The notes: generated by a model from the sequence alone, not told the origin. Shown: positions 37,978 through 52,887, numbered from the stretch's first letter. The stretch is 64,000 nt of DNA from an uncultured Pseudocitrobacter sp. (GCA_913778145.1 CAJYVI010000129.1:1-64000), one strand, 5' to 3'. A program made the numbers and translations.

Positions 37978-38013
37978 TGGCGGGCAAATGACGCTAGCGC
38001 ATTTGCCCGCTTT
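37978..38013. terminator. Terminator between yidA and yidX
   Basis: GCGGGCAAATG (37980-37990) and CATTTGCCCGC (38000-38010) form an 11-bp stem between convergent genes. Confidence 0.85.
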
Positions 38014-38018
38014 AATCG

Positions 38019-38675
38019 CTATTTGCTTGAGATGTAAAGAGCAGCAAATTGAAGTGGAGAGGTCACGATATCCAGCGTGATAGTGATGGGCAGTAGCGCC
38101 GTCGAAACACCTTGAGGAATTCCGCCTGAGGATTTGTACTCATAAAATCCCACCTTAAATGGATGGTAGAAAGCCATCATTTTCGAATAATCCACTTTAC
38201 TATTCTTCTTATGGATGGTGCCTTCCAGACCATCCACAGTTAAGGTGCATCGTTGCTCGATACAGTTGAAACCGTAATGAGCCATCCGCTCTTTTTCATT
38301 CGCATTTTGCAAGGTATAACTGAGGGCCAGGCGACCAAAAAATTCTTTATGACCAGACTGAATGATAAATTGTGTATCGCCTTCAACCGCAAGGTTTTGC
38401 CTGTTGATCCCAGGATCATTTAGCAACTTAACAACGTCATCACCACCTTTGGTCAGCAGATAATCGAGCGATTCACCTATAAAAACGTAACCTTTCGTAC
38501 CATTGCTGTCTGCCGCTAGCGATAAACCGTTGATGGTATCCGAACGCCACTCTTTCTGAACAGAATGTCCGCTGCTGGTGTTGGATACCATAGCGTAAGA
38601 AATACAACCTGATAGTGATAAAGCCACCGCGCCTGCTGAAATAAATTTTACAACTCCGTTGGTACGCATCTGCAT
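38019..38675 (-). CDS. yidX: Putative lipoprotein YidX
   Basis: A 218-residue predicted lipoprotein resembling E. coli YidX (GTKGYVFIGESLDYLL and KVDYSKMMAFYHPFK are shared-type segments). The lipobox is LSGC with the lipidated Cys at about 24. I kept the first of two close ATGs because AAGGA is best spaced for it. Function is unknown. In E. coli K-12 the dgo galactonate operon lies between this gene and cbrA; it is missing here. Confidence 0.88.
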   Translation of the reverse strand: MQMRTNGVVKFISAGAVALSLSGCISYAMVSNTSSGHSVQKEWRSDTINGLSLAADSNGTKGYVFIGESLDYLLTKGGDDVVKLLNDPGINRQNLAVEGDTQFIIQSGHKEFFGRLALSYTLQNANEKERMAHYGFNCIEQRCTLTVDGLEGTIHKKNSKVDYSKMMAFYHPFKVGFYEYKSSGGIPQGVSTALLPITITLDIVTSPLQFAALYISSK

Positions 38676-38737
38676 TACTCATCCTTTGATAAACAGCGGT
38701 TTAAGCCGCAGGGATAATACCGCGAATGTTGTTCCCT

Positions 38738-39844
38738 TTAACGAGGATGCGATTCTTTCAGATTTGTGCCCGGCGGCAATATTGGGTGGTTTTGAGGAAT
38801 ATGGGAAACACCACTTTTCATGATCCACTGTCTCAGGACGGGGGCCGTTAAGCACCGGCTTTTTAGTATCTTGCTATAAAGTTTGAGGCGCAGTTTTCGT
38901 GTGGATCGCCAGTATGCCTGATTAGCGCTATTCGACGTTTTTAACAATACCTTATGTAAAATCTCCGCACTATCCAGCGCATAACTGATCCCCTCCAGCG
39001 AACTGGCGCTGATAAACCCCGCCGCTTCACCAATCAGAAACGCGTTCTCTTTGCCGCAGACAAAATCCCGCCAGCGCGACGGAAACAGCACCGTGCACTT
39101 CTCGCTTTTTACCGGCTCGCCAAAATGAAACGCAAAATCGGCCATTTTCGCTTTCAGCGCCTCAAAACGTGCCAGGCCGTCTTTCATTGGGTATGCGCCG
39201 CCAAAGATAAAATAGCCGTCTTTGCTGATGCTCCATGAATAACAGTCCGTTACGGCGTTATCAAAAATGCAGGAGTAGAACGGCACGGCGTGCGCTTCGG
39301 CAAACCACTGTTGGATGGCGACGTATTTACGAATTTTATGTTCGGGGTAAAGGTGACGCCGCACCAGTGAATTTGCCCCGTCGGCACCTACCAGCCAGCG
39401 GGCGGTGATGTGTTGTTCTTCGCCGTCAACCTGAAACCGAACGTGCCATAAATCTCCTTCGCGCCACACCTTTCGGCACAGGGTGTCGTGATGAACGGTC
39501 ACCACGTCGGGAATTAACGATTTCATCCATAAATCAAACGCATGGCGATTAATATTGATATAACTACGCTGGTAGTTGCGGGTCAGCGCGGCGGCCACAT
39601 CGATGGTTTTAACGCTGAATATTTGCGGATTGGCGATAACGTCAACGGGAAGGGTGATCCCATCGCGAATAAACGCCCGCTGCGCATCCGGCGCCAGCAG
39701 GCCGCCGCAGGGTTTGCTGAAGCCTTCGGTACCGCACTGGCGCTTTTTATCCAGTGCAATAACCCGCATTTTCCCTGCTAACTGCCGCGCCAGCGCCGAG
39801 CCAGCCGGGCCGAGGCCGATAATCGCTACGTCAAAATGATCCAT
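38738..39844 (-). CDS. cbrA: FAD-dependent oxidoreductase CbrA (YidS)
   Basis: A 368-residue flavoprotein of the geranylgeranyl-reductase-like group. The Rossmann motif [19 protein letters not shown] is at the N-terminus, and the second FAD motif [14 protein letters not shown] is near 280. E. coli CbrA is linked to colicin M resistance, perhaps through isoprenoid lipids. I chose ATG 39844 ([10 protein letters not shown]); the frame continues far upstream antisense to yidR, which is a shadow. It is divergent from yidR. Confidence 0.93.
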   Translation of the reverse strand: MDHFDVAIIGLGPAGSALARQLAGKMRVIALDKKRQCGTEGFSKPCGGLLAPDAQRAFIRDGITLPVDVIANPQIFSVKTIDVAAALTRNYQRSYININRHAFDLWMKSLIPDVVTVHHDTLCRKVWREGDLWHVRFQVDGEEQHITARWLVGADGANSLVRRHLYPEHKIRKYVAIQQWFAEAHAVPFYSCIFDNAVTDCYSWSISKDGYFIFGGAYPMKDGLARFEALKAKMADFAFHFGEPVKSEKCTVLFPSRWRDFVCGKENAFLIGEAAGFISASSLEGISYALDSAEILHKVLLKTSNSANQAYWRSTRKLRLKLYSKILKSRCLTAPVLRQWIMKSGVSHIPQNHPILPPGTNLKESHPR

Positions 39845-39943
39845 CTTTCGCTCGCCAAAGTTGAGATGGCGATACGCTAAAGCCTGAAAGTGAACTCTGT
39901 GTGAAGTATGATGACGAAAATTGCCTTGCATCAGGACTGCACC

Positions 39944-41170
39944 ATGAAACAGGTCACCTTCGCTCCTCGCCATCATCAGCTCACTAATATCAATACCTGG
40001 ACGCCGGACAGCCAGTGGCTGGTGTTTGATGTCCGCCCTTCCGGGGCGTCGTTTACCGGTGAGACCATTGAGCGGGTTAATGTTCATACCGGTGAGCTTG
40101 ACGTTATTTACCGCGCCACGCAGGGGGCGCACGTCGGGGTGGTGACCGTTCATCCTCAGCGTGAGAAATATGTGTTTATCCACGGCCCGGAGAATCCGGA
40201 TGCGGACTGGCACTACGACTTCCATCATCGCCGTGGTGTGGTGACTGAGTACGGTGAAACCCGCAACCTTGATGCCATGGATATCACCGCACCCTACACG
40301 CCTGGCGCGCTGCGCGGCGGAAGCCACGTACACGTGTTTAGCCCCAACGGCGAGAAGGTGAGCTTTACCTATAACGACCACGTGATGCACGAATACAACC
40401 CGGCGCACGACCTGCGCAACGTAGGCGTCGCCGTACCGTGTGGCCCGGTGGAGGTCGCTGCTCAGCATCCGCGTGAATACAGCGGCAGCCACTGGTGCGT
40501 ATTGGTGAGTAAAACCACACACTCGCCGCAGCCGGGCAGCGACGAGATCAATCGCGCCTATGAAGAGGGCTGGGTGGGGAATGAGAAGCTGGCGTTTATC
40601 GGCGATACGCTGTCGGTGAAGGGCGAGAAAGTGCCGGAGCTGTTTATTGTCGACCTGCCGCAAACCGCACAGGGCTGGAAGCAGGCGGGCGATGCGCCGC
40701 TGGCCGGAACGGAAACGATGCTGCCAGCGCCGCCCGCAGGCGTCGCGCAGCGTCGTTTAACCTTTACGCATCAACGGGCGTATCCTGGGCTGGTTAACGT
40801 GCCGCGCCACTGGGTACGTAGCAACCCGCAGGGCACGGAAATCGCGGTCCTGATGCGCGATGATAACGGAGTGGTGCAGCTGTGGCTGGTATCGCCAGAA
40901 GGCAGAGAGCCGCGCCAGCTTACTCATCTTGAGAGTGATATCCGGTCGGCGTTTAACTGGCATCCGTCGGGGAATGCGCTGGGCTTTGTGTTGGAAAATA
41001 GAATTGCGATAGCCGACGCGATGAGCGGAAGCGTGCGCTTTTTGACAACCGATCACGGTAACCCGCCGTCTGCGGATGCCGTCGTTTTCTCACCCGATGG
41101 CAATTACATTGCCTGGATGGAAGAGACGGTGGGCTTCCGTCAGCTGTGGATAACCGAAACCGGCCTCTGA
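39944..41170 (+). CDS. yidR: Beta-propeller protein YidR
   Basis: A 408-residue protein with TolB/WD-like propeller repeats ([24 protein letters not shown]). It matches E. coli YidR and begins [14 protein letters not shown] chose that ATG (39944) rather than the frame start 36 bases upstream. No signal peptide is visible, so it is probably cytoplasmic. Function is unknown. Confidence 0.92.
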   Translation: MKQVTFAPRHHQLTNINTWTPDSQWLVFDVRPSGASFTGETIERVNVHTGELDVIYRATQGAHVGVVTVHPQREKYVFIHGPENPDADWHYDFHHRRGVVTEYGETRNLDAMDITAPYTPGALRGGSHVHVFSPNGEKVSFTYNDHVMHEYNPAHDLRNVGVAVPCGPVEVAAQHPREYSGSHWCVLVSKTTHSPQPGSDEINRAYEEGWVGNEKLAFIGDTLSVKGEKVPELFIVDLPQTAQGWKQAGDAPLAGTETMLPAPPAGVAQRRLTFTHQRAYPGLVNVPRHWVRSNPQGTEIAVLMRDDNGVVQLWLVSPEGREPRQLTHLESDIRSAFNWHPSGNALGFVLENRIAIADAMSGSVRFLTTDHGNPPSADAVVFSPDGNYIAWMEETVGFRQLWITETGL

Positions 41171-41171
41171 A

Positions 41172-41504
41172 TTACGGCGAAGGCATTGGCGCTGGCGGAA
41201 TAACCGAGTTCGTCGCCAGCGTCTCCTGCTCGCTCTTCTCTACGCGTGAACGCACGGAGTTATCGGTGCGGAACATGTCCCACGGCAGCAGCAGGGTATC
41301 CATCACCGCGGTGAATGGCATATCGAGCGCCACCAGCGATTTGGTTCCCCAGTTGCTGTCGTCATCACCAAGCATGGTCGCGCTTGCGCGCGTACCCGGA
41401 TACGTTCCCTCTTTGCCACCCGTATGCGACATCACGCTTGAACAGCCACCTACTAACATCATCCCACTGAACAGAGCCAGCTTAAGCAGATTATTTTTTA
41501 TCAT
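41172..41504 (-). CDS. yidQ: YceK/YidQ family lipoprotein
   Basis: A 110-residue predicted outer-membrane lipoprotein of unknown function. The lipobox is VGGC at about 18-21, followed by SSVMSHTGGKEGTYPGTRAS and the TAVMDTLLLPWDMFR motif of the family. It is convergent with yidR, two bases apart. Confidence 0.93.
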   Translation of the reverse strand: MIKNNLLKLALFSGMMLVGGCSSVMSHTGGKEGTYPGTRASATMLGDDDSNWGTKSLVALDMPFTAVMDTLLLPWDMFRTDNSVRSRVEKSEQETLATNSVIPPAPMPSP

Positions 41505-41680
41505 GATTTAATCATCGTATCGGAGCCGGGAGGGCTCATCTGTACGGGTTATATCCACCCGTAGCGTAAATGGATAGTCCTGGCTTTCCGCTCTGTGGCG
41601 GCTGTCGCACTTTAACCAATAGTGCTCTACCCAAGTCTATGCCTTCAGCAAGAAAGTGCAAAAAAAGTAAGACCCGCGCC

Positions 41681-41708
41681 CTTGAAAATCGTTCCTCAGA
41701 ACACATTT
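41681..41708 (+). promoter_or_regulatory. Probable heat-shock (sigma32) promoter of ibpAB
   Basis: CTTGAAAA at 41681-41688 matches the sigma32 -35. ACACATTT at 41701-41708, about 13 bases later, is a fair -10. Confidence 0.6.
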
Positions 41709-41715
41709 TAAGAGT

Positions 41716-41816
41716 GTAGCCCAATGAGGAGCACGCCTGATGGGTGCTTCGGGTATCACCGCCTGTCCATGATGGAAGGCCGTAAAAATTCTCGCTGATT
41801 TCAGGAGCTATTGATT
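41716..41816 (+). promoter_or_regulatory. ROSE-type RNA thermometer in the ibpA leader
   Basis: The leader folds around GATGGAAGGCC and ends with TCGCTGATTTCAGGAGC. The TCGCT can pair with the AGGAG Shine-Dalgarno, the hallmark of ROSE elements, so translation should rise on heating. Confidence 0.65.
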
Positions 41817-42230
41817 ATGCGTAACTTTGATTTATCCCCGCTATACCGTTCTGCTATTGGTTTTGACCGCCTGTTCAATCTCTTAGAAAACAATCAAACC
41901 CAGAGTAACGGCGGCTACCCTCCGTACAACGTTGAGCTGGTAGACGAAAACCACTACCGCATTGCGATTGCCGTTGCCGGTTTTGCTGAAAGCGAGCTGG
42001 AAATCACCGCCCAGGACAACATGCTGGTGGTGAAAGGCGCTCATGCGGCGGAGCAGAAAGAGCGTACCTATCTCTATCAGGGGATCGCCGAGCGCAACTT
42101 TGAACGCAAGTTCCAGTTAGCGGAAAACATCCACGTGCGTGGCGCGAACCTGGTGAACGGCTTGCTCTATATCGAGCTGGAGCGCGTGATTCCCGAAGCG
42201 AATAAACCGCGCCGCATCGAAATCAACTAA
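41817..42230 (+). CDS. ibpA: Small heat-shock chaperone IbpA
   Basis: Inclusion-body-binding small heat-shock protein that holds aggregating proteins for DnaK/ClpB. It is 137 residues with an alpha-crystallin domain (about 30-120) and the C-terminal region holding the I-x-I-type anchor IEI. I chose the ATG at 41817 ([16 protein letters not shown]). It is followed by ibpB. Confidence 0.97.
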   Translation: MRNFDLSPLYRSAIGFDRLFNLLENNQTQSNGGYPPYNVELVDENHYRIAIAVAGFAESELEITAQDNMLVVKGAHAAEQKERTYLYQGIAERNFERKFQLAENIHVRGANLVNGLLYIELERVIPEANKPRRIEIN

Positions 42231-42231
42231 T

Positions 42232-42341
42232 TCCGTGAGCCGCTACGGCGGCTCAAATTACCCAGGCTTGCCGTCAGGGAGCCTTATGCGAATCTTCATG
42301 ATCCGCAGGACTTTACTCGCTTCTTAGAAGGAGAATGTATT
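42232..42341 (+). promoter_or_regulatory. ibpA-ibpB intergenic leader with possible second thermometer
   Basis: CTCGCTTCTTAGAAGGAG before ibpB allows TCGCTTCTT to pair with AAGGAG, similar to the ibpA leader. A short hairpin GAGCCGCTACGGCGGCTC follows the ibpA stop. Confidence 0.5.
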
Positions 42342-42770
42342 ATGCGTAACTACGATTTATCCCCACTGCTGCGTCAATGGATCGGTTTTGACAAAATGGC
42401 TAACGCGTTGCAAAACGCTGGAGAAAGCCAGAGCTTCCCGCCCTATAACATCGAAAAAAGCGACGATAACCACTATCGCATTACGCTTGCGCTGGCCGGT
42501 TTCCGTCAGGAAGATCTGGATATTCAACTGGAAGGCACGCGCCTGACCGTGAAAGGCACGCCGCAGCCGCAGGAAAAAGAGACCAAATGGCTACATCAGG
42601 GTCTTGTCACCCAGGCGTTCAGCCTGAGCTTCACGCTGGCTGAAAATATGGAAGTGACGGGGGCAACCTTCACGAATGGCCTGTTGCATATCGATTTAAC
42701 CCGCAACGTGCCGGAAGAAATCGCTCCACAGCGTATTGCCATCAGCGAACGCCCGGCGTTGAATAGCTAG
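42342..42770 (+). CDS. ibpB: Small heat-shock chaperone IbpB
   Basis: Partner of IbpA that makes aggregates easier to refold. It is 142 residues with an alpha-crystallin domain (about 30-122). It begins [19 protein letters not shown], clearly a duplicate of ibpA. It lies in one operon with ibpA and is followed by a REP and a terminator. Confidence 0.97.
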   Translation: MRNYDLSPLLRQWIGFDKMANALQNAGESQSFPPYNIEKSDDNHYRITLALAGFRQEDLDIQLEGTRLTVKGTPQPQEKETKWLHQGLVTQAFSLSFTLAENMEVTGATFTNGLLHIDLTRNVPEEIAPQRIAISERPALNS

Positions 42771-42794
42771 CAATATATTGATATTTCGTGATTT

Positions 42795-42829
42795 TGTAGG
42801 CCGGATAAGGCGTTCACGCCGCATCCGGC
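42795..42829. repeat. REP element after ibpB
   Basis: GTAGGCCGGATAAGGCG then TTCACGCCGCATCCGGC, a typical single REP. Confidence 0.85.
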
Positions 42830-42857
42830 AACAACAACGCGCACTTTGTCAGCAATC

Positions 42858-42890
42858 TAAAGCCTCGTCTAAACGACGGGGCTTTTTTGT
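42858..42890 (+). terminator. Rho-independent terminator of ibpAB
   Basis: AGCCTCGTC, TAAA, then GACGGGGCT, with one imperfect pair, followed by six T. Confidence 0.85.
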
Positions 42891-42993
42891 GCCCGCTAAA
42901 AATCCAAAGTAATTGTGCGCAAATCCCCATACAACCCCCTGCATTTCTGCGAGAATCCCCACTACAGGTAATGTTATTCACAGGGAAAATAAT

Positions 42994-44655
42994 ATGAGTG
43001 ATATAGCAATGACCGTCAGTGTGCTTGCTCTGGTTGCCGTCGTCGGCCTCTGGATAGGCAACGTCAAGATCCGTGGTATCGGCCTCGGTATTGGTGGCGT
43101 GCTGTTTGGCGGGATAATCGTAGGACACTTTGTTGAGATGGCGGGCGTCGAGCTTAGCGGCCCGATGCTGCACTTTATTCAGGAATTCGGCCTGATTCTC
43201 TTCGTCTACACCATCGGCATTCAGGTGGGGCCGGGATTCTTCGCCTCATTACGCGTCTCCGGGCTTCGGCTTAATCTTTTCGCCATTTTGATTGTGCTGC
43301 TGGGCGGTGTGGTCACCACGCTGCTGCATAAAATCTTCGCTATTCCGCTGCCGGTGGTGCTGGGCATATTCTCCGGCGCGGTGACCAACACGCCAGCGCT
43401 GGGGGCGGGTCAGCAAATTCTGCGCGACCTCGGCGTGCCGTTTGATGTGGTCGATCAGATGGGTATGAGCTACGCGATGGCTTATCCGTTTGGTATCTGC
43501 GGTATCCTCCTCACCATGTGGCTGCTGCGTCTGTTCTTCCGCATTAATGTCGAGAAAGAAGCCCGACGTTTTGATAAACAGGCGGGTAACAGTCACGAAA
43601 ATCTGCAAACCATCAATATCTGCGTCGAAAACCCCAATCTGCACAGCATGGCGATTCAGGATGTGCCCATTCTGAACAGCGACAAAATTATCTGCTCGCG
43701 CCTGAAACGCGGTGACATCTTAATGGTGCCGTCGCCCGCTACGCTTATTGAGCAGGGCGATTTACTGCATCTGGTGGGCCGACGAGCCGACCTGCACGAT
43801 GCCCAACTGGTGATCGGGAGAGAGGTTGAAACCTCGCTCTCCACGCGCGGTACCGACATGAAAGTAGAGCGCATCGTGGTCACCAACGAGAAGGTGCTCG
43901 GCAAGCGAATCCGCGATTTGCACTACAAACAGCGCTATGACGTGGTTATCTCGCGCCTGAATCGCGCGGGCGTGGAACTGGTTGCCAGCAGCCATGCGAC
44001 GCTGCAATTTGGTGACATCCTCAATCTGGTGGGTCGCCCGGCGGCGATTGATGCGGTGGCGGCTGAACTGGGCAACGCGCAGCAAAAACTGCAACAGGTG
44101 CAGATGCTCCCGGTCTTTATCGGTATCGGCCTTGGCGTACTGCTGGGTTCCGTGCCGCTTTTTATTCCCGGTTTCCCGGTGGCGTTAAAACTGGGCCTGG
44201 CCGGCGGGCCGCTGATTATGGCGCTGATCCTCGGGCGTATCGGCAGCATCGGAAAGCTCTACTGGTTTATGCCGCCAAGCGCCAACCTGGCGTTGCGTGA
44301 GCTGGGCATTGTGCTGTTTTTATCGGTGGTTGGCCTGAAATCCGGCGGCGATTTTGTCGACACCCTGGTGCACGGCGACGGCCTGAGCTGGATTGGCTAC
44401 GGCATCTTTATTACCGCGATACCGCTTATTACCGTGGGGATTCTGGCGCGTATTTTTGCGCGCATGAACTACCTGACCCTGTGCGGCATGCTGGCTGGCT
44501 CGATGACGGACCCGCCCGCGCTGGCCTTCGCCAACAACCTGCACGCCACCAGCGGCGCGGCTGCGCTCTCTTATGCCACCGTATATCCGCTGGTGATGTT
44601 CCTGCGCATCATTACGCCACAGCTACTGGCGGTGCTGTTCTGGGGAATGGGTTAA
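42994..44655 (+). CDS. yidE: AAE-type putative transporter YidE
   Basis: A 553-residue inner membrane protein of the aspartate:alanine exchanger superfamily. About five membrane helices are on each side of two cytoplasmic TrkA-C (RCK_C) domains (about 190-375). I chose ATG 42994 ([13 protein letters not shown]), as in E. coli. Substrate unknown. Its last 33 bases overlap the convergent yidP. Confidence 0.93.
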   Translation: MSDIAMTVSVLALVAVVGLWIGNVKIRGIGLGIGGVLFGGIIVGHFVEMAGVELSGPMLHFIQEFGLILFVYTIGIQVGPGFFASLRVSGLRLNLFAILIVLLGGVVTTLLHKIFAIPLPVVLGIFSGAVTNTPALGAGQQILRDLGVPFDVVDQMGMSYAMAYPFGICGILLTMWLLRLFFRINVEKEARRFDKQAGNSHENLQTINICVENPNLHSMAIQDVPILNSDKIICSRLKRGDILMVPSPATLIEQGDLLHLVGRRADLHDAQLVIGREVETSLSTRGTDMKVERIVVTNEKVLGKRIRDLHYKQRYDVVISRLNRAGVELVASSHATLQFGDILNLVGRPAAIDAVAAELGNAQQKLQQVQMLPVFIGIGLGVLLGSVPLFIPGFPVALKLGLAGGPLIMALILGRIGSIGKLYWFMPPSANLALRELGIVLFLSVVGLKSGGDFVDTLVHGDGLSWIGYGIFITAIPLITVGILARIFARMNYLTLCGMLAGSMTDPPALAFANNLHATSGAAALSYATVYPLVMFLRIITPQLLAVLFWGMG

Positions 44656-45369
44656 CGGGCTATCGGCGTGGACGCGCCGTAAATGGTAGTCCACCTGATA
44701 TTCACTGGCATTACGGAACATCACCGAATAATTAAGGAACTCGCCGCTGTCGCTGTAGGAAAGGGAGGTAATACGCAGAAGCGGCGTCTGTTCCGGCACA
44801 TTCATCGACTGCGCCAGCTGCCTGTCTGCCAGTACGGGCGTCAGGCTTTCATAGTTACCGCTGATGGTTATTCCGCACTCCTTCTCGATGTAATCAAACT
44901 TTGACCCCTCCAGATGCCCCAGTGAGAGCGTACGAAACAGTTTCACCGGCATGTAGCTGTCTTCCAGCATTAACGGTTTCCCGTCTACATACCGCACGCG
45001 GCGTGAAAAGTAGATCCGCTCATTAATCTGGATGCGCAGCTGGCTGGCGATAGCGGGCGGCGCAGGCATCACTTCAAACACCAGTACCTTACTCACCACC
45101 TCTTTCCCCTGCTGGCGCAGCACTTCCGCCAGCCCTTCAAGATTGGTTGTTTCATGGTGAACATCCTTGCGCGCCACGTAGGTTCCGCTGCCGTGACGGC
45201 GAACGACCAGCCCCCATGCAATCAGCATATCCACCGCTTTGCGAATGGTCATGCGTGCAACGCCAAATTCTTTGGCGAGAATCTTCTCGGCCGGAAGCGG
45301 GCTTCCCACGCTGTAATCGGAGGAATTGAGCCGTAAACGCAGTTTGTCAGCGATAGATTTGTAGATCAC
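44623..45369 (-). CDS. yidP: GntR/HutC-family regulator YidP
   Basis: A 248-residue repressor-type regulator. The N-terminal winged helix-turn-helix (about 5-70) contains [20 protein letters not shown]; the C-terminal UTRA ligand domain is about 90-235. It is divergent from glvC-glvA with an inverted repeat (45489-45520) in the gap, so it very likely controls that operon in response to a sugar phosphate. The 3' end overlaps yidE. Confidence 0.9.
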   Translation of the reverse strand: MIYKSIADKLRLRLNSSDYSVGSPLPAEKILAKEFGVARMTIRKAVDMLIAWGLVVRRHGSGTYVARKDVHHETTNLEGLAEVLRQQGKEVVSKVLVFEVMPAPPAIASQLRIQINERIYFSRRVRYVDGKPLMLEDSYMPVKLFRTLSLGHLEGSKFDYIEKECGITISGNYESLTPVLADRQLAQSMNVPEQTPLLRITSLSYSDSGEFLNYSVMFRNASEYQVDYHLRRVHADSPLTHSPEQHRQ

Positions 45370-45488
45370 CAGTAGACCTCTGTTTTAGGGGAAGTGGTAA
45401 GAATCGAACCTCTGTTTCTAATTATTAATCCATATATATCATTAAGATAAACCGTATTCTCTCGGTTAATCTCTGCACGCAAATTCAT

Positions 45489-45582
45489 GTTGTCTATTTT
45501 TCTGTGAAAAAGTAGACAACATCAGCGCAATTAAAACCATGAATGGGATCACGAATCGAACCGGCGCGGCATGTTGTCTGCC
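45489..45582. promoter_or_regulatory. Probable YidP operator region
   Basis: GTTGTCTA (45489-45496) and TAGACAAC (45513-45520) form a perfect inverted repeat with a 16-base AT-rich spacer that is itself nearly symmetrical. A further half-site CATGTTGTCT repeats at about 45570-45579. Binding by YidP is inferred from position. Confidence 0.65.
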
Positions 45583-45667
45583 CGGCAAATTCCTATTCTC
45601 GAAGCAGGCTGATAGAGAAGATAAATAAAGCCACTCACCCTACAAGTTGTTAAATGAGGATTACCAA

Positions 45668-49499
<3,832 letters not shown>

Positions 49500-49664
49500 T
49501 TTAATTACTCGCCGGAGAATTATGCCTGCAACCTGACACAAACGTTATCAGAAAACGGTGATGCCAGGGAAGCGACGTATTTATTTTGAAAAATCTATGC
49601 CTGTAGACCGGTGGTATTCAGATATTACAGCCACCGGGGTTAGATTATGATTCAGGGCTAAAAA

Positions 49665-51365
49665 ATGAATATTCAGCAAATTGTGAGCTTTATCGGATTT
49701 ACGTTGTTGGTTGCCGTGATTACCTGGTGGAAAGTCCGCAAGGCGGATACCGGTTCTCAGCAGGGATATTTTCTGGCTGGTCGCTCGCTCAAAGCACCGG
49801 TGATTGCCGCTTCTTTGATGCTCACCAATCTGTCAACCGAGCAGCTGGTAGGGCTCTCCGGCCAGGCCTACAAAAGCGGGATGTCGGTGATGGGTTGGGA
49901 AGTCACTTCGGCGGTGACATTAATCTTCCTCGCGCTTATTTTCCTGCCGCGCTATCTGCAACGTGGCATTGCCACGATCCCCGATTTTCTTGAAGAGCGA
50001 TACGATAAAACGACCCGCATCATCATCGATTTTTGTTTTCTCATCGCTACCGGGATCTGCTTCTTACCCATCATTTTGTACTCGGGAGCGTTAGCCTTTA
50101 ATAGCATGTTCCATGTCACCGAAACGTTCGGTATTTCACATGGCGCCGCCATCTGGATATTAGTTACGGTGCTGGGATTATCCGGCATTTTGTATGCGGT
50201 TGTTGGTGGGATGCGCGCGATAGCCGTTGCGGATGTTATTAACGGCATCGGTCTGGTCATCGGCGGCTTATTGGTACCCTTTTTTGGTCTGGTGGTGATG
50301 GGAGAGGGAAGCTTTACTGCGGGTCTAAGTAAACTCACCACCGATCATAGCGAAATGCTTAACTCTGTCGGCAGCAACTCTGACCCTCTGCCAATCGGGG
50401 CTGCATTCACCGGTCTGATTCTGGTGAATACGTTCTACTGGTGCACGAATCAGGGCATCGTTCAGCGCACGCTGGCGTCAAAGAGTTTAGCGGAAGGGCA
50501 AAAGGGCGCGCTCCTGACGGCTGTGCTGAAAATGCTTGATCCGCTGATTCTGGTGCTGCCTGGCGTTATTGCATTTCACCTCTTTCAGGATTTGCCAAAA
50601 GCCGATATGGCTTATCCGGCTCTGGTTAACAGGGTTATGCCGTTACCGTTTATTGGATTCTTCAGCGCGGTGTTATTTGGCGCCATTATCAGCGCGTTTT
50701 GTGGCTTTCTGAATAGCGCATCAACGCTCTTTAGTATGGGGATCTATCGTCGAATTATTAATGAGCAAGCGACACCAGACAGGCTTGTCGTGGTTGGACG
50801 ACGTTTCGGTTTTATTGTGGCTGTAGTCTCTATTTTAGTTGCGCCGTGGATAGCGAATGCCCCGCAGGGGTTATACAGCTGGATGAAACAGCTCAACGGA
50901 ATTTATAACGTTCCGTTAGTCACTATTATCATCATGGGATTTTTCTTCCCCCGCATTCCTGCGCTTGCAGCGAAGGTGGCGATGGGATTGGGAATAGTCA
51001 GCTATATCACCATCAATTACCTGGTGAAATTCGACTTCCACTTTCTCTATGTGCTGGCCTGCACCTTCTGCATCAACGTTGTCGTCATGCTGATAATTGG
51101 CGCAATCAAACCTCGTGCGACGCCGTTTAAGTTTCACGACGCGTTTGCCGTCGACATGAAACCGTGGAAGAACGCGAAGATCGCCTCTCTTGGCGTTTTG
51201 TTCGCGATGATTGGCGTCTATACCGGCCTTGCCCAATTTGGCGGATACCCGACTCGTTGGATAGCCATCATCAGTTACAGCATCACCGCACTGGTCGTTA
51301 TCTACCTGATTTTTGACAGCTTACGCAGCCGTAAAACAGCCTCTTACGTGAAGGATTCCCTATGA
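49665..51365 (+). CDS. yidK: Sodium:solute symporter YidK
   Basis: A 566-residue SSS-family symporter with about 14 membrane helices. Typical segments are YFLAGRSLKAPVIAASLMLT at the N-terminus and LVNTFYWCTNQGIVQRTLA in the middle. It lies first in an operon with a sulfatase and a sulfatase maturase, so a sulfated sugar or a similar organosulfate is a reasonable substrate guess. Its stop overlaps the yidJ start (ATGA). Confidence 0.9.
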   Translation: MNIQQIVSFIGFTLLVAVITWWKVRKADTGSQQGYFLAGRSLKAPVIAASLMLTNLSTEQLVGLSGQAYKSGMSVMGWEVTSAVTLIFLALIFLPRYLQRGIATIPDFLEERYDKTTRIIIDFCFLIATGICFLPIILYSGALAFNSMFHVTETFGISHGAAIWILVTVLGLSGILYAVVGGMRAIAVADVINGIGLVIGGLLVPFFGLVVMGEGSFTAGLSKLTTDHSEMLNSVGSNSDPLPIGAAFTGLILVNTFYWCTNQGIVQRTLASKSLAEGQKGALLTAVLKMLDPLILVLPGVIAFHLFQDLPKADMAYPALVNRVMPLPFIGFFSAVLFGAIISAFCGFLNSASTLFSMGIYRRIINEQATPDRLVVVGRRFGFIVAVVSILVAPWIANAPQGLYSWMKQLNGIYNVPLVTIIIMGFFFPRIPALAAKVAMGLGIVSYITINYLVKFDFHFLYVLACTFCINVVVMLIIGAIKPRATPFKFHDAFAVDMKPWKNAKIASLGVLFAMIGVYTGLAQFGGYPTRWIAIISYSITALVVIYLIFDSLRSRKTASYVKDSL

Positions 51366-52855
51366 AACGCCCTAACTTTCTCTTCATCATGACGGATACT
51401 CAGGCCACCAACATGGTGGGCTGCTATAGCGGGAAGGCGCTCAACACGCAGCATATCGACCAGCTTGCCAGCGAAGGGTTACGCTTTAACTCTGCGTATA
51501 CCTGTTCGCCCGTATGCACCCCCGCACGCGCCGGGCTGTTTACTGGTATTTATGCCAATCAGTCCGGGCCGTGGACGAATAACGTCGCGCCGGGGAAAAA
51601 TATCTCTACCATGGGCCGCTATTTTCAGGATGCGGGCTATCACACCTGCTATATCGGCAAGTGGCATCTTGATGGACACGACTACTTCGGTACCGGCGTA
51701 TGCCCGCCAGAGTGGGATCCGCAATACTGGTATGACGGCGCTAACTACCTGGCGGAGCTGACCGATGAGGAGATTGGCCTGTGGCGGAATGGCCTGAATA
51801 GCGTTGAAGATTTGCAGAATCACCAGATTGACGAAACCTTCACCTGGGCCCATCGCATCAGCAACCGGGCGGTGAAATTTCTGCAACAACCACAACGCGA
51901 CGATGAACCGTTTTTGATGGTGGTCTCCTATGATGAACCTCATCATCCTTTTACCTGCCCGGTTGAGTATCTGGAGAAGTATCAGGATTTTTACTACGAC
52001 CTGGGGCCGAAAGCGCATGACGACCTCGCGAATAAACCTGAACACCATCGCCTGTGGGCTAAGGCAATGCCTTCCCCGGTTGATAACAGCGGGTTGTATC
52101 ATCATCCGATGTACTTTGCCTGCAATGATTTTGTCGATGATCAGATTGGTCGCGTCATCAATGCATTAACCCCTGAACAGCGCGAAAATACGTGGGTGAT
52201 TTACACTTCCGATCACGGCGAAATGATGGGGGCGCATAAACTAATCAGTAAAGGGGCGGCCATGTACGATGACATCACGCGTATTCCGCTGATTATTCGC
52301 GCCCCTCAAGGCACCGCCGCGCAGGTAGATACGCCGGTTAGCCATATTGACCTGTTGCCCACCATGATGGCGTTGGCTGGCATCGAGAAGCCGGAGATTT
52401 TACCCGGAGAAAATATACTCAATATAGCGTCGCCGCGCGGCGTGATGGTCGAGTTCAACCGCTACGAAATCGAGCACGACAGTTTTGGCGGTTTCATTCC
52501 GGTACGCTGTTGGGTAGCGGATCGCTTTAAACTGGTGCTTAATCTCTTCACCACCGACGAATTGTACGATCGCGTCAATGATCCGGATGAGCTTAACAAC
52601 TTGATAAATACCGCGGAATTTTCCACGGTACGGGATAAAATGCACGACGACTTACTGGATTACATGGATAAAATTCGCGATCCGTTCCGTACTTATCAGT
52701 GGAGTCTGCGCCCGTGGCGTAAGGGCGCGACGCCGCGCTGGATGGGGGCATTCCGTCCTCGTCCGGAAGATGGCTACTCACCGGTAGTGCGCGATTACGA
52801 CACCGGGCTGCCAACACAGGGCGTCAAAGTGGAAGAGAAAAAACAGAAGTTTTGA
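51362..52855 (+). CDS. yidJ: Type I sulfatase YidJ
   Basis: A 497-residue alkaline-phosphatase-superfamily sulfatase. The active-site consensus CxPxR appears as CTPARAGLFTG with Cys52, the residue oxidised to formylglycine. Metal ligands include Asp near residue 12 (FIMTDTQ) and the SDHGEMMG motif. No signal peptide is evident, so it acts in the cytoplasm, consistent with uptake of the intact substrate by YidK and with cytoplasmic maturation by YidF. Confidence 0.9.
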   Translation: MKRPNFLFIMTDTQATNMVGCYSGKALNTQHIDQLASEGLRFNSAYTCSPVCTPARAGLFTGIYANQSGPWTNNVAPGKNISTMGRYFQDAGYHTCYIGKWHLDGHDYFGTGVCPPEWDPQYWYDGANYLAELTDEEIGLWRNGLNSVEDLQNHQIDETFTWAHRISNRAVKFLQQPQRDDEPFLMVVSYDEPHHPFTCPVEYLEKYQDFYYDLGPKAHDDLANKPEHHRLWAKAMPSPVDNSGLYHHPMYFACNDFVDDQIGRVINALTPEQRENTWVIYTSDHGEMMGAHKLISKGAAMYDDITRIPLIIRAPQGTAAQVDTPVSHIDLLPTMMALAGIEKPEILPGENILNIASPRGVMVEFNRYEIEHDSFGGFIPVRCWVADRFKLVLNLFTTDELYDRVNDPDELNNLINTAEFSTVRDKMHDDLLDYMDKIRDPFRTYQWSLRPWRKGATPRWMGAFRPRPEDGYSPVVRDYDTGLPTQGVKVEEKKQKF

Positions 52856-52887
52856 TGACCGATTAAGCCCAACGACAAGGAGCCACA

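Noticed and set aside
38738-40663. 641-codon reading of the cbrA frame
   Set aside because: The first 273 codons are antisense to yidR; the true start is the [10 protein letters not shown] codon at 39844.
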